A DNA stretch of 64,000 nucleotides, from positions 35,218-99,217 of the forward strand of contig NZ_PYMB01000018.1 in assembly GCF_003026455.1 (NCBI RefSeq), read 5' to 3'. Below the pieces are notes generated by a model that saw only the letters and a list, made by a program, of their open reading frames with translations, had not been told where the DNA came from and ran no database searches. The position numbers and the translations under genes are program-made. Positions 44,511-54,900 of the stretch are shown one piece after another. The stretch is from Photobacterium rosenbergii. GTDB taxonomy: Bacteria > Pseudomonadota > Gammaproteobacteria > Enterobacterales > Vibrionaceae. The stretch's first letter is position 1. Every line of letters starts with the position of its first letter.

Positions 44511-45230
44511 ATGCAAACCCCTCACATTCTAATTGTAGAAGACGAGCACGTAACACGTAATACCCTGAAAAGCATCTTTGAGGCAGAGGGTTACACAGTA
44601 TTTGAAGCCAATGACGGCGCCGAAATGCACCAAATGCTTTCTGAGCACCCTGTTCACTTGGTGATCATGGATATCAACCTACCAGGCAAAAACGGCCTGT
44701 TGCTTGCGCGTGAACTGCGTGAGCAAGGTGACATGGCACTAATGTTCCTGACTGGCCGTGACAACGAAGTGGATAAGATCCTTGGTTTGGAAATTGGTGC
44801 AGATGACTACATCACCAAGCCATTCAACCCTCGTGAGCTAACTATCCGTGCTCGCAACCTGCTAACTCGTGCAATGAACCAAGGCTTGCCAACTGAAGAC
44901 AAGCGCATGGTTGAGCGTTACGAGTTCAACGGCTGGTCGCTAGAAATCAACAGCCGTTCACTGGTAAGCCCAAGCGGTGATCAGTTCAAGCTACCTCGCT
45001 CTGAGTTCCGTGCCCTGCTTCACTTCTGTGAAAACCCAGGCAAGATCCAGACACGTGCCGAGCTACTTAAGAAAATGACTGGCCGTGAGCTTAAGCCACA
45101 TGACCGTACTGTCGACGTGACTATCCGCCGTATCCGTAAGCACTTCGAATCAGTCGCTGATACACCGGAAATCATCGCGACTATCCACGGTGAAGGCTAC
45201 CGTTTCTGTGGCGATCTAGAAGAAGAGTAA
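44511..45230 (+). CDS. arcA: Two-component response regulator ArcA
   Basis: A 239-residue OmpR-type regulator that represses aerobic metabolism genes when oxygen is low. The receiver has the acidic pair DE (10-12), phospho-acceptor Asp54 (VIMDINLPG), Thr in FLTGRD and Lys in ITKPFNP. The winged-helix DNA-binding domain includes RTVDVTIRRIRKHF. It is very close to E. coli ArcA in length (238). ArcB is encoded 650 bases downstream on the opposite strand, an arrangement rarely seen in enterics, where the genes are distant. A long leader of about 250 bases precedes it. Confidence 0.98.
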   Translation: MQTPHILIVEDEHVTRNTLKSIFEAEGYTVFEANDGAEMHQMLSEHPVHLVIMDINLPGKNGLLLARELREQGDMALMFLTGRDNEVDKILGLEIGADDYITKPFNPRELTIRARNLLTRAMNQGLPTEDKRMVERYEFNGWSLEINSRSLVSPSGDQFKLPRSEFRALLHFCENPGKIQTRAELLKKMTGRELKPHDRTVDVTIRRIRKHFESVADTPEIIATIHGEGYRFCGDLEEE

Positions 45231-45249
45231 TCCTTCTGGCTTTGCCCAT

Positions 45250-45277
45250 AAAAAAGGCTCCTCACGGAGCCTTTTTT
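45250..45277. terminator. Terminator after arcA (bidirectional)
   Basis: Stem AAAAAGGCTCC-TCAC-GGAGCCTTTTT with A and T flanks, between converging arcA and the lipoprotein gene. Confidence 0.92.
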
Positions 45278-45313
45278 GTTTCTGTTACCCAGAAGCAGCA
45301 ATAAAACAATCAA

Positions 45314-45889
45314 TCAGAATACCTGACTGATCAGCACGTCACGTTGGATCACGACCTGCTCCTGCCCCTGATAAAGTACTGTGACTGCAATATCAGCCTT
45401 GCTGCCCGGCAACCATTCCGGCCCACCACGCATACTGACTTCAAGGCTCATCTCACCTTCCGAGCGAACCTCAAGGTTTTCCTGCGCCAACCACTGCTGA
45501 TCTTCTTGTGCGACCATCACCTGCATGATTTCTACCCCGGTAGGAAGGGGCTTCATCTCACGAGACAACAGACGGATCGAGGCATGCAGTTTGTTTGCCG
45601 GCTGACTACCATCGTCACCAATCACCGGCATGCTGTTGAGCCATAGTTCGCTGCCGAGATAGACCGTCACATCGGATAACACCAATTCCTGCGGAGATTG
45701 CCAGATATCGATTTCCGCCGGCAAGGTCACCGGAACATCCTCGACAACTGGCGCTTCTGGCTCGGCTTGCTCTTCCACTGCAGCTGGATCTTTGGAGCCA
45801 ACCTCTTGTTCTTGAGCCCTTTCACCACAACCAGCAACCCAAACCACCCCAGCCGCTAGCAGCAACGCTTTTGCATCAGTTCCCATCAT
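45314..45889 (-). CDS. Putative lipoprotein coupled to arcB
   Basis: A 191-residue protein with a lipoprotein signal (hydrophobic ALLLAAGVVWVAGC, lipobox VAGC, Cys21), then an acidic Pro/Glu/Val-rich linker (about 22-60) and a beta-rich C-terminal domain. Its ATG overlaps the arcB stop (ATGA, four bases), and GGAGAAGG lies just upstream inside arcB, so it should be translationally coupled to arcB. No family recognised. The lack of a charged +2 retention residue (Gly22) suggests outer-membrane sorting. Confidence 0.8.
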   Translation of the reverse strand: MMGTDAKALLLAAGVVWVAGCGERAQEQEVGSKDPAAVEEQAEPEAPVVEDVPVTLPAEIDIWQSPQELVLSDVTVYLGSELWLNSMPVIGDDGSQPANKLHASIRLLSREMKPLPTGVEIMQVMVAQEDQQWLAQENLEVRSEGEMSLEVSMRGGPEWLPGSKADIAVTVLYQGQEQVVIQRDVLISQVF

Positions 45890-48252
45890 GCCTTCTCCTG
45901 CTGGGCTAACCAGTCTTTAAGCACCTTAAGATCATTGTGGTAGCCTTCTTTGATTTCATCGACCCAATCATTGATATTCTCCCACCAGGCCGGTAATTCC
46001 GGTGATTGCGCTTTCTGGGCAACCTGCTGGATATGCTTGAGGCCGATTGAGCCCGCCGCCCCTTTGATCTTGTGCGCTTCAAACTTGATGCCGTCTTGGT
46101 CCTTGGCTGTCATGTTGGAATCGAGGATCGCGATATATTCCGGCATCTTGGCCTCAAACATTGCAATGCTGTCATACACTGGCTTGGTACCCACAATCTC
46201 CACATAGGAAGACAGCATTTCCAGATCCAACAAGGTATTGATCATCTCATCGCTAACCCTTTGCGGGTTTTCTTTCTCAACCACCAATTCCTCTCCTTCT
46301 TCCTCATCCAGAGGGCAGGTCAATACCAAACGCTGGATCACCTCAGTGATGGCCTTGACGCTCAAAGGCTTGCTAATTGCATCATCCATCCCCTTGGCCA
46401 AATACTCACTCTTGTCCTTGATGACATTGGCCGTCAGGGCAACCAGTGCCGGTAGGTAATCAAACTGTTCACGCAATTTGGCTGCGACATCAAATCCCGT
46501 CATATCCGGCAATTGGATATCAAGCAATACCAAATCGTAAGCTTCAGGATCGAAGAGCTCCAAGGCTTCATCGCCCCGCATCGCCACAGTAACCTCGTGG
46601 CCTAGGCTCTCCAGCAGCGCCTTCGCTACCGTAATGTTAAGCTCGATATCCTCAACCATAAAGATATTGAGGCTGACCTGCGGCACCGCTGGCAAGGCTT
46701 CCTCTTCCTCGACACGTTCAACCAGTGGGGCAGTGATAGTCACGGTAAAGGTACTGCCCTCTCCTACTTCGGAGCTCACAGTAATATCCCCGCCCATCAT
46801 TTGCACCAGTTGGCGGGACACCGACAAACCAATCCCGGTGCCCACCGCATGCAAGTTGTCGTCCTCATCCTTTACCTGATAGTACATGGCAAAAATCTTG
46901 TCGAGCTCTGTCGCCGGGATCCCAATCCCGCTATCCTCGACCTCGAAAGTAATATGGGCCTGCCCATCGTCCACTTCACTGCTGACCGACATCACCACAC
47001 CACCATCCTTGGTGAACTTGGTCGCGTTACTGATCAGGTTCCACAGCACCTGGCGCAAGCGGGTACCGTCGACCTCAATAGACTCCGGTAGCTCAGTCAG
47101 CCGCTCAAGGTCAAAACGCAGGCCTTTCTGGCTTGCCATCAACCCTGAGATATTCTCCATCTCAGAGACAAAGTCATGGAAGTCGAGCGGTTTGGGCATC
47201 AGCTCAAGGCGACGGCGGTCAGATTTATCCATATCGATAATATCGTTGAAGATATTGCCCAAGGTAATGGCGCTGACATAGATGGTACGCATGTAGTCGC
47301 TCTGCTCTTTGTCGAGCTTGGTCTCAAGCAGCATCCGGCTGAGGCCAACGATGCCATTAAGCGGGGTACGTAATTCGTGGCTGATAGTCGAAATAAAGGC
47401 GGTCTTATCACGGCTCGCCTTCTCCTGTGCATCTTGATATTGCTTGCGTTCGGTAATATCACGGCCAAAGCCCATCAATCCCAAACGGCGGCCATCACGG
47501 CTGTAGAACGGCACTTTGCGAAGCTCGAAAATCGCTTTCCGGCCATCAGGGTATTCCAGCCACTGCTCGTAAGTGAGTGATACGTTGTTGTGAAATACCT
47601 GCTGGTCAGTCTCTGCAATCTTGCTCGCGATCTCCTCGCTGTAAACGTCCCGGGGAGTAAGGCCAACCAGTTGTTTCTCAGTCCGGTTAGTGAGCTCTTC
47701 CATTGCACGGTTGCAGCCGGAGAACTGGCCTTTTTCATTGCGGTAGTAAATCAAATCAGGTGAGGCATCGAGGAAGGATTTGAGCAACGCACTCTGCTCG
47801 GCTAATTCCAGCTGGGCATTCTCACGCTGGTAGACCTCGTTTTCCAAATCTTGCATCGCTTCACGGCGGGCTTCTTCTGCCTTTTCCCGCTCTTCGATTT
47901 CCTGATTGAGCTGGTTGATGTTTTCATGCAATTGCTTGTTGAGCTGCATATCGCGCGAGCGCATCTCTTCAAGCTTGGTCACCAGCTTGGACAAGCGCTG
48001 GCGGGATTCTTCTAGCTGATCGACCACAACAGATAGGAAGTAGACAGCCCAGGGGGTGATCAACAAACCAAAAAAGACAGAGCGGACAATATCAATATCC
48101 AGCACTTCTCCCTGTAGGACGAGGGTAACACCAATCTGCACCACCACCGCCAAGGCCACCAACGCAAGGGCCAGCAGCAAACTAAACTTGACCAACCCGA
48201 GTTTGACCAGCAGATCAACGTAATATTGTGCCAGTACTTTGATTTGTTTCAT
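45886..48252 (-). CDS. arcB: Aerobic respiration sensor kinase ArcB
   Basis: A 788-residue tripartite hybrid sensor kinase that phosphorylates ArcA when quinones are reduced. Two N-terminal membrane segments (about 22-47 and 57-77) are followed by a coiled-coil (about 80-155) and a PAS domain (about 155-270). The H1 box STISHELRTPLNG has His292; the ATPase has N and G boxes (NLISNATKF, GTGIGLSVS). The receiver has Asp578 (LVLLDIQLPD) and the HPt domain His727 (EAHKIKGAAGS). Cys180 is present in FSGCNRA, but the equivalent of Cys241 is isoleucine (RKAIFELRK). ATG 48252 has AGGAAG upstream. Confidence 0.98.
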   Translation of the reverse strand: MKQIKVLAQYYVDLLVKLGLVKFSLLLALALVALAVVVQIGVTLVLQGEVLDIDIVRSVFFGLLITPWAVYFLSVVVDQLEESRQRLSKLVTKLEEMRSRDMQLNKQLHENINQLNQEIEEREKAEEARREAMQDLENEVYQRENAQLELAEQSALLKSFLDASPDLIYYRNEKGQFSGCNRAMEELTNRTEKQLVGLTPRDVYSEEIASKIAETDQQVFHNNVSLTYEQWLEYPDGRKAIFELRKVPFYSRDGRRLGLMGFGRDITERKQYQDAQEKASRDKTAFISTISHELRTPLNGIVGLSRMLLETKLDKEQSDYMRTIYVSAITLGNIFNDIIDMDKSDRRRLELMPKPLDFHDFVSEMENISGLMASQKGLRFDLERLTELPESIEVDGTRLRQVLWNLISNATKFTKDGGVVMSVSSEVDDGQAHITFEVEDSGIGIPATELDKIFAMYYQVKDEDDNLHAVGTGIGLSVSRQLVQMMGGDITVSSEVGEGSTFTVTITAPLVERVEEEEALPAVPQVSLNIFMVEDIELNITVAKALLESLGHEVTVAMRGDEALELFDPEAYDLVLLDIQLPDMTGFDVAAKLREQFDYLPALVALTANVIKDKSEYLAKGMDDAISKPLSVKAITEVIQRLVLTCPLDEEEGEELVVEKENPQRVSDEMINTLLDLEMLSSYVEIVGTKPVYDSIAMFEAKMPEYIAILDSNMTAKDQDGIKFEAHKIKGAAGSIGLKHIQQVAQKAQSPELPAWWENINDWVDEIKEGYHNDLKVLKDWLAQQEKA

Positions 48253-48379
48253 TATTGCTTCCTATTCACTACCGCTGCACCATCATAATAGTGCGCAGCT
48301 GAGAACCCAAGCAGGCTTTTTCCATTCACCTGCAGTCCTTCACATTTTGTTGTCCAGCCTTATGACCTTACCAGACAAG

Positions 48380-50299
48380 CTACCCGGCCTCTTTCTCTGA
48401 CATCGTCATGGTACAGTTTCGCCCTGCCGCCTTGGCGCGGTATAGCGCTACATCAGCCAACTCCACCAACTCACCATAATCTTGATTTGGCTTGGGCGTC
48501 AGGGTCGCCACCCCCAGACTCACCGTCAGTGTTGAGGCGATATCCGAAAAGCGGTGGGTCAACCCTTTCTCGGCAAGCGCACGATGGATTTCCATCGCAA
48601 CAACCTGACCGCCCTCAAGGCTGGTATTTGGTAGCAGGAAGGCGAACTCCTCACCGCCGTAACGGGCGACCTCATCAGTCTCGCGCTTGACCACACTGCG
48701 CAGCACTTTCGCCACTTCACGCAAGGCAAAATCGCCCTGCTGGTGACCATAGTTATCATTGAAAGCCTTGAAGTAGTCGATATCACACAAGATCAAGGTT
48801 AGCGGATGCTGCTCTCGAATATGGCTATACCACATCTTACGCAACTGCTCATCGAAGCTACGGCGGTTTGCAACTTTGGTCAGGCTGTCAACAAAGCTCA
48901 GTTCCTGTAACTCCATGATGGCATCAGCCAGTTGCTGCTCGGCCATCTTACGCTCGGTGACGTCCCGCGCCATCATCAGCACCCCGGTGGTGCCATCTGT
49001 CGGGTCCCGGTAAGGCGACTTAAGCACTTCGTACCAGATAGGTGTGCCATCGTCCAAAATCACATAGTCATCAAGCTTTACGCTGATCCCTTGCTGGGTA
49101 ACCTGCAGATCTGTCTGCCTAAAAATTTCGAACTTATCCGGCTCAAGTACATCTGCCGAGGACTTGCCCAACAGCGCTTGCTGGGTATAGCCCAACGAGC
49201 GGGCAAATGGCTCATTGCAGCCGACATAGACACCATGTTCATTATACAAAGCTATCGGATCCCGGCTGGCGCTGAGGATGGTATCGAGCAAAGTATTTCG
49301 CTGGGCCAGTTCCTGTTCGGTCACTTCCCGCTTTTCGATCTCGGTTTTCAATACCTCTTGCATCTCATGCCAGTCTGTCACGTCATGGCTGATGCTAAGG
49401 GTACCGATAGCCTCTCCCGTATCACCGATCAATAAGTTGCAATTGGTTTCTAATAGCCTGCTCGAGCCGTCAGGTGCTGTAGTCCAAGTATGGGATGCCG
49501 TATTACCCAAGGAGCCAAGATCCTGCTCCTCGGTGATCCCTTCATCAATCCTGCCGCGCCAGAAACGGTCAAAAGCCTTGTTAGTACCGATCAACTTGCC
49601 AGACTTATCCTTGAAATACACTAGTTCTGACAAGGAGTTCAGAACCTGCTGGAAGATCCGCTGTTCATTTTCCAGCTTCACCTGCTCACCGTGACGGGAG
49701 CGTGGCAAAACGATAAACAATAACCAGCAAGGCTGCCACTGGCAGCGTATCGACTGGCCAGACACAATAAGCGGAATCACCTTGCCATTACTTTGCGGCA
49801 AGGCTTCTTCAACCTCCCTAAAAGCTTTCAGGCCAGTAAAAGGACGCAGGAAATCACACAGCATGTTGCTGCTGAGGCCATCGGGGTAAAGGTAGCGGTC
49901 ATTGAGTTTTCGCACCCCAAGCAACTGGCGGCAGGGCTTATTGCCATAGAGTAAATGGCCGTCCTTTTTCCGGACCAGCGCAACCGCAACGGGCATTAGG
50001 GTCAGTTGGGCATGAAGGCGGTTGAAGGAGCTGGCCTCTAGGTGATGAAACAGCAAGGTCAATAGCCCGCCGCCGATAGCCAGCACAAGGATCAATAATG
50101 AGAAAAGTAATGCAGGGTTGTCAGCCTGCAACCATTGGGAAACAGTCGAGGCTAAAGTGGCAGGAGCGAAAAAGCCCGCCCCCAGCAGCAGAAAGCGGCG
50201 AGACATCCCTTTAAATAGAAGTCCCCCGCAGCAGGCCAGTAAGGTGAGCGATGTAAGCAATATCGGACTAACAGATCTTTCCTGACAGGAAGTATGCAT
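48380..50299 (-). CDS. PAS-GGDEF diguanylate cyclase
   Basis: A 639-residue membrane-anchored cyclase that should make cyclic-di-GMP. Hydrophobic segments at about 11-50 and 62-85 are followed by PAS-like regions at about 95-200, 215-310 (KLIGTNKAFDRFW) and 335-450 (VYVGCNEPFARSLGY), then a GGDEF domain from about 465. The active loop is GGEEF (548-552), and the inhibitory RxxD site (RETD, 539-542) is intact, so feedback inhibition is expected. ATG 50299 lacks a good ribosome-binding site; the true start may lie some codons later. Its place next to arcB is suggestive but unproven functionally. Confidence 0.9.
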   Translation of the reverse strand: MHTSCQERSVSPILLTSLTLLACCGGLLFKGMSRRFLLLGAGFFAPATLASTVSQWLQADNPALLFSLLILVLAIGGGLLTLLFHHLEASSFNRLHAQLTLMPVAVALVRKKDGHLLYGNKPCRQLLGVRKLNDRYLYPDGLSSNMLCDFLRPFTGLKAFREVEEALPQSNGKVIPLIVSGQSIRCQWQPCWLLFIVLPRSRHGEQVKLENEQRIFQQVLNSLSELVYFKDKSGKLIGTNKAFDRFWRGRIDEGITEEQDLGSLGNTASHTWTTAPDGSSRLLETNCNLLIGDTGEAIGTLSISHDVTDWHEMQEVLKTEIEKREVTEQELAQRNTLLDTILSASRDPIALYNEHGVYVGCNEPFARSLGYTQQALLGKSSADVLEPDKFEIFRQTDLQVTQQGISVKLDDYVILDDGTPIWYEVLKSPYRDPTDGTTGVLMMARDVTERKMAEQQLADAIMELQELSFVDSLTKVANRRSFDEQLRKMWYSHIREQHPLTLILCDIDYFKAFNDNYGHQQGDFALREVAKVLRSVVKRETDEVARYGGEEFAFLLPNTSLEGGQVVAMEIHRALAEKGLTHRFSDIASTLTVSLGVATLTPKPNQDYGELVELADVALYRAKAAGRNCTMTMSEKEAG

Positions 50300-50389
50300 T
50301 GATTTTAGTAATTGACGTCATTTTACTTGTAATCTAACACACTTACCGTTGTAACAGCTAATGCCAGCCCGGTTGGCAAGCTGCAAGTT

Positions 50390-51334
50390 TTAACTCGATC
50401 GCCGCACAGGCAGGGTGTACTCAAATGGCTTGCCCAGCGCCGCTCCCTGACCACCATTTTGATCCAGGTTACGGCCAATTTCCGTCATGGCTAACCAGCG
50501 GTTTTCACACCACTCTGGGGCCAGTAAGGTTGGCTTACGGGCACTGGCAGAAACACGGTGGTAAACCACCTCTGGCGGAGTCAGTCGGATCATCTCAGCG
50601 GAGATCGCGGTATAGTCTTCAAGGCTGAGCTCTGCCAAACGCCCTGCTTTCCAAGACAAGCCCATAATACTGCCTTCAACAATATGAAGCGGGTGGAGCT
50701 TGATCCCATCCACACCGGCATCGACGACCTTACGGACAGTCTCTAAATTGTCTTCTCGGGTGTCCCCCGGCAGGCCGACAATCAGGTGGGCACAGACTTT
50801 CAGCCCCAATGCCCTTGCCCGCTTGGTGATCGCCTCGTAGCAGGCAAAATCATGGCCACGGTTGATCCGCTTGAGGGTTTTATCATTGGCGGTCTGCAGA
50901 CCGAGCTCCAGCCAAATTTCATACCCTTGGTTATGGTAGCCCGCCAACAACTCCAACACTTCATCCGGCACACAGTCAGGGCGGGTACCAACACACAAGC
51001 CAACGATATCCGCCGCTTCCAGTGCTTCTTCATACATCGCTTTGAGTGTCTGTACTTCAGCGTAGGTACTGGTGTAGGCCTGGAAATAAGCTAAATAGCG
51101 CTTGGCGCGGTTCACTTCGCCAGCACGCTGTGTCAGCTGCTCGGTGATTGGTTTGTGCTGGGCCTGCTCATCGGCGAACGAGGCAACATTACAGAATGTG
51201 CAGCCGCCACGACCGATTGTGCCGTCACGGTTCGGGCAGCTGAAGCCACCATGCAAGGTCAGTTTATGCACCTTCTCTCCGTAGCGACGCTGTAGGTCCT
51301 GGCCAAATGTGTTCACGAGCTCATGCAGCTGCAT
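50390..51334 (-). CDS. YhcC-like radical SAM protein (TIGR01212 family)
   Basis: A 314-residue radical SAM enzyme of the uncharacterised YhcC family. The [4Fe-4S] cysteines are Cys33, Cys45 and Cys48 in SCPNRDGTIGRGGCTFC, an unusually long spacing typical of this family. Other motifs: AYFQAYTSTYA, VGTRPDCVPD, IWLELGLQTAND and HLIVGLPGDT. In E. coli yhcC is next to gltB, as here. Substrate not known to me. Start ATG 51334 fits the family N-terminus MQLHELVNTFG. Confidence 0.92.
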   Translation of the reverse strand: MQLHELVNTFGQDLQRRYGEKVHKLTLHGGFSCPNRDGTIGRGGCTFCNVASFADEQAQHKPITEQLTQRAGEVNRAKRYLAYFQAYTSTYAEVQTLKAMYEEALEAADIVGLCVGTRPDCVPDEVLELLAGYHNQGYEIWLELGLQTANDKTLKRINRGHDFACYEAITKRARALGLKVCAHLIVGLPGDTREDNLETVRKVVDAGVDGIKLHPLHIVEGSIMGLSWKAGRLAELSLEDYTAISAEMIRLTPPEVVYHRVSASARKPTLLAPEWCENRWLAMTEIGRNLDQNGGQGAALGKPFEYTLPVRRSS

Positions 51335-51838
51335 CTTGTCACCTAGTCATTCAAGGGGTCGAAAAAAGCGGCACAGATTAGCACCGAAAACAATGGCAAA
51401 AGTTGTGCAAGAACAATAAAGGCGTTTTTTTCACCAAATATGGGCTGAGAAAGGGAATGAAAATTAGCAACAACATCATTTTGTAATACTTTGGTCTAAA
51501 CCCACCCCTATTAGCCATATTAAACCCATGGTTATATTACTCCACTATGCATATTGGCCACTAAATGCGAATAGATACGCACCTAGTTAAGTAATTAATT
51601 CATGGTGATACCGAGATGTTACAGGGTGGGGATATTTTTTGTTGGTAATTAATCAATCAAAATTGTAGGATAGTTACAGCTGTGTGCAATTTATGAACAA
51701 TAAAAGTAACTAAACCAGGCGAATATTTAGTGGTTTATGTTGCTCCCCCTCAAAACTGCAGCGCTTTTGCATACCAGAGCACAGGTGCTACAGAATGAAG
51801 TTTGCTATTGATTGACTACATCATCCCACAGCAAACCC
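51335..51838. other. AT-rich divergent region yhcC/gltB1
   Basis: About 500 bases with no gene, AT-rich, presumably carrying the gltB1 promoter and upstream regulatory sites (Lrp and nitrogen control are usual for gltBD, but I see no clear site). Confidence 0.5.
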
Positions 51839-51851
51839 ATCCGACAAGGCC

Positions 51852-51945
51852 GGACAGGAGTCCAAAATATAGGCCCTGGAGGATGTATAACCAAAATTAG
51901 GGATAACTCAGGTACCAGGATTGGTGCCTGTTGAAACTGGAAGGA
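51852..51945 (+). promoter_or_regulatory. GGA-rich structured leader of gltB1 (possible CsrA target)
   Basis: Hairpin GGAC-AGGA-GTCC (51852-51863) and hairpin CAGGTACC-AGGATT-GGTGCCTG (51909-51930, one wobble) both present AGGA in the loop, the usual CsrA/RsmA display. AGGATG at 51880, AGGGAT at 51899 and the Shine-Dalgarno GGAAGGA (51939-51945) add further GGA motifs: eight in about 95 bases. The second hairpin sits just upstream of the ribosome-binding site. CsrA control of translation is inference. Confidence 0.4.
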
Positions 51946-51952
51946 AGTATCT

Positions 51953-54900
51953 ATGACAGATCAAGAGCTGAATGCTCAGGGACTTTATGTGCCTGAAATG
52001 GAGCACGATGCCTGTGGTATCGGCTTTGTGGCCCACCTGAAGAACCGTAAATCCCACGAAATTGTCACCCAAGCCCTTGATATGCTAGCTCGGATGGAAC
52101 ACCGTGGCGGCCAAGGCTGTGACCCGTGCAGTGGTGACGGTGCAGGTATCTTGCTGCAAAAACCCCATGAATTCCTGCTGGAAGAAACCGTTAAGCAAGG
52201 CATCCGCCTGCCCTCTTTCGAGCAGTACGGTGTCGGGGTGGTACTATTCCCTAAAGACGAGTACAAACGTCAGCAGTGCCGTGACATCCTTGAGCGCAAT
52301 GCCAAACGACTTGACCTAGAAGTCATTGGCTACCGTGTGCTACCGGTCGACAATTCAATGATTGGCGTTGACCCGCTGAGCACCGAGCCACAATTCGAGC
52401 ACGTCTTTATTACCGGCGGTACCAGCATGGAACCGGCTGAGCTAGAACGTAAGCTCTACGTGCTACGTAACTACACGGTCCGTGTCTGCCTGGAAAGCAT
52501 CTCCAACATCGGTGATGACTTCTATATTAACTCTCTGTCATACAAGACATTGGTGTACAAAGGCCAGCTAACCACTGAGCAGGTACCTCAATACTTCCTT
52601 GATCTACAGAACCCATCGATGGTGACGGCACTGGCGCTGGTTCACTCCCGCTTCTCGACCAACACCTTCCCGAAATGGCGCCTGGCCCAGCCTTTCCGTT
52701 ACATTGCCCACAACGGTGAAATCAACACCGTGCGCGGTAACCTTAACTGGATGAAGGCCCGTGAAGCAATCCTCGAGTCTGAACTGTTCAGCCAGCAGGA
52801 AATCGACATGCTGCTGCCTATCTGCCAGGAAGGTAGCTCGGATTCGTCCAACTTCGATATGGCGTTGGAGCTTCTGGTGCTATCAGGCCGTAGCCTGCCG
52901 CATGCACTGATGATGCTGATCCCTGAAGCTTGGCAAGAAAACAAGAACATGGATCCGAAGCGCCGTGCTTTCTACCAGTACCATGCCAATGTCATGGAAC
53001 CGTGGGACGGCCCGGCCTCGGTGTGTTTCACCGACGGCGTCCAGGTTGGTGCGACCCTTGACCGTAACGGCCTGCGCCCATCGCGCTACACAGTGACCAA
53101 GGATGACTTCCTTGTCATGGCTTCAGAATCCGGTGTGGTTGAGATCGAGCCGGAGAACGTCCAGTTCCGTGGCCGCCTGCAGCCTGGCCGTATATTCGTT
53201 GCCGACCTTGAACAAGGCCGCATCATCTCTGACGAAGAAGTCAAAGACACTATCGCTTCAGCCCAGCCTTATGAGCAGTGGGTCAAAGATAACCTGCTGA
53301 CATTGAAGAGCCTGCCTGAAGCAGACAACATGCACCACCAGCCAACGCCTGAGCGCCTGCTGCACCATCAGCAAGCCTTCGGCATGAGCTCGGAAGAAGT
53401 CAACGACATCATTGTGCCGTTGGCGAAAACGGGTTACGAGCCACTCAGCGCCATGGGTGCCGACTGGCCGCTGGCTGTGCTGTCGCACCAATCACAGCAC
53501 TTGTCGAACTACTTCAAGCAGCTATTTGCCCAGGTCACCAACCCGCCGATCGACCCGATCCGTGAGCGTATGGTGATGTCACTCAATACCTATCTGGGTA
53601 AAGACCACAACCTACTAACAGAAACCCCTGAGCACTGCCAGAAGGTGGAAATCGAGTCACCGGTACTGAGCAATGCTGAGCTGGAAAAACTGCGTGCTAT
53701 CGATAACGAGTACCTGCAGGCCAAAACACTGGATATCGTGTTCCGCGCCAGTGGCGAAGACGGCAAGCTAGAGCGTGCCCTTAAGCGTATCTGCCAGTAC
53801 TCAGAAGATGCGGTTGTCGATGGCTACTCAATCATTATCCTGACTGACCGTGCCGTGAACTCCAACCATGCCGCTATCCCTGCGATGCTGGCTGTGGGTG
53901 CTGTCCACCACCACCTGATCCGCAAAGGTCTGCGTGCCAAGTGTGACATTGTGGTAGAAACCGGTGACGCCCGCGAGACCCACCACTTTGCCACCCTAGT
54001 TGGCTACGGTGCCAATGCGGTTAACCCATACCTAGTGACCGAGACCATTGTTGACCTGCAGCGCAAGCGCAAGCTGGATCCGGAAGTACCGACCGAAGAG
54101 CTGTTCAACAACTACCGCAAGGGTGTGAACGGTGGCCTGCTGAAGATCTTCTCCAAGATGGGAATCTCGACCCTGCAGTCTTACCACGGTGCCCAGATCT
54201 TCGAAGCCCTTGGTATCAGCAAGTCAGTGGTCGATAAGTATTTCACCGGTACGGTTTCCCGCATCCAGGGCCTAACTATCGATGACATTGCCAAAGAAGT
54301 CTTGGTTCGCCATCGTCTGGGTTACCCAACCCGCGAAGTGCCAATCCAGATGCTGGATGTCGGTGGTGTCTACCAGTGGAAACAGCGTGGTGAGAAGCAC
54401 CTGTTCAACCCGGAAACAATTTCACTACTGCAGCAATCAACCCGTAACAAGGACTTTGCCCAGTTCAAAGAGTACGCCAACGCCGTTGATGCGCAGGGCG
54501 ATAACGCAGCGACCCTGCGTAGCCAGCTAGAGTTCATCAAAAACCCAGCCGGTTCTATCCCACTGGCAGACGTTGAGCCAATCGAGAGCATCCTCAAGCG
54601 CTTTGCGACCGGTGCAATGAGCTTCGGCTCTATCTCGTACGAAGCCCACTCGACGCTTGCTGTCGCGATGAACCGCATCGGCGCTAAATCCAACTCTGGT
54701 GAAGGTGGTGAAGACCCAGCCCGTTTCGAGAAAAAAGATAACGGCGACTGGGAACGCTCTGCAATCAAACAGGTGGCCTCTGGCCGCTTCGGTGTGACCT
54801 CTTACTACCTGACCAACTCTGATGAAATTCAGATCAAGATGGCACAGGGTGCTAAACCGGGTGAAGGTGGTCAGCTACCGGGTGACAAGGTTGATGACTG

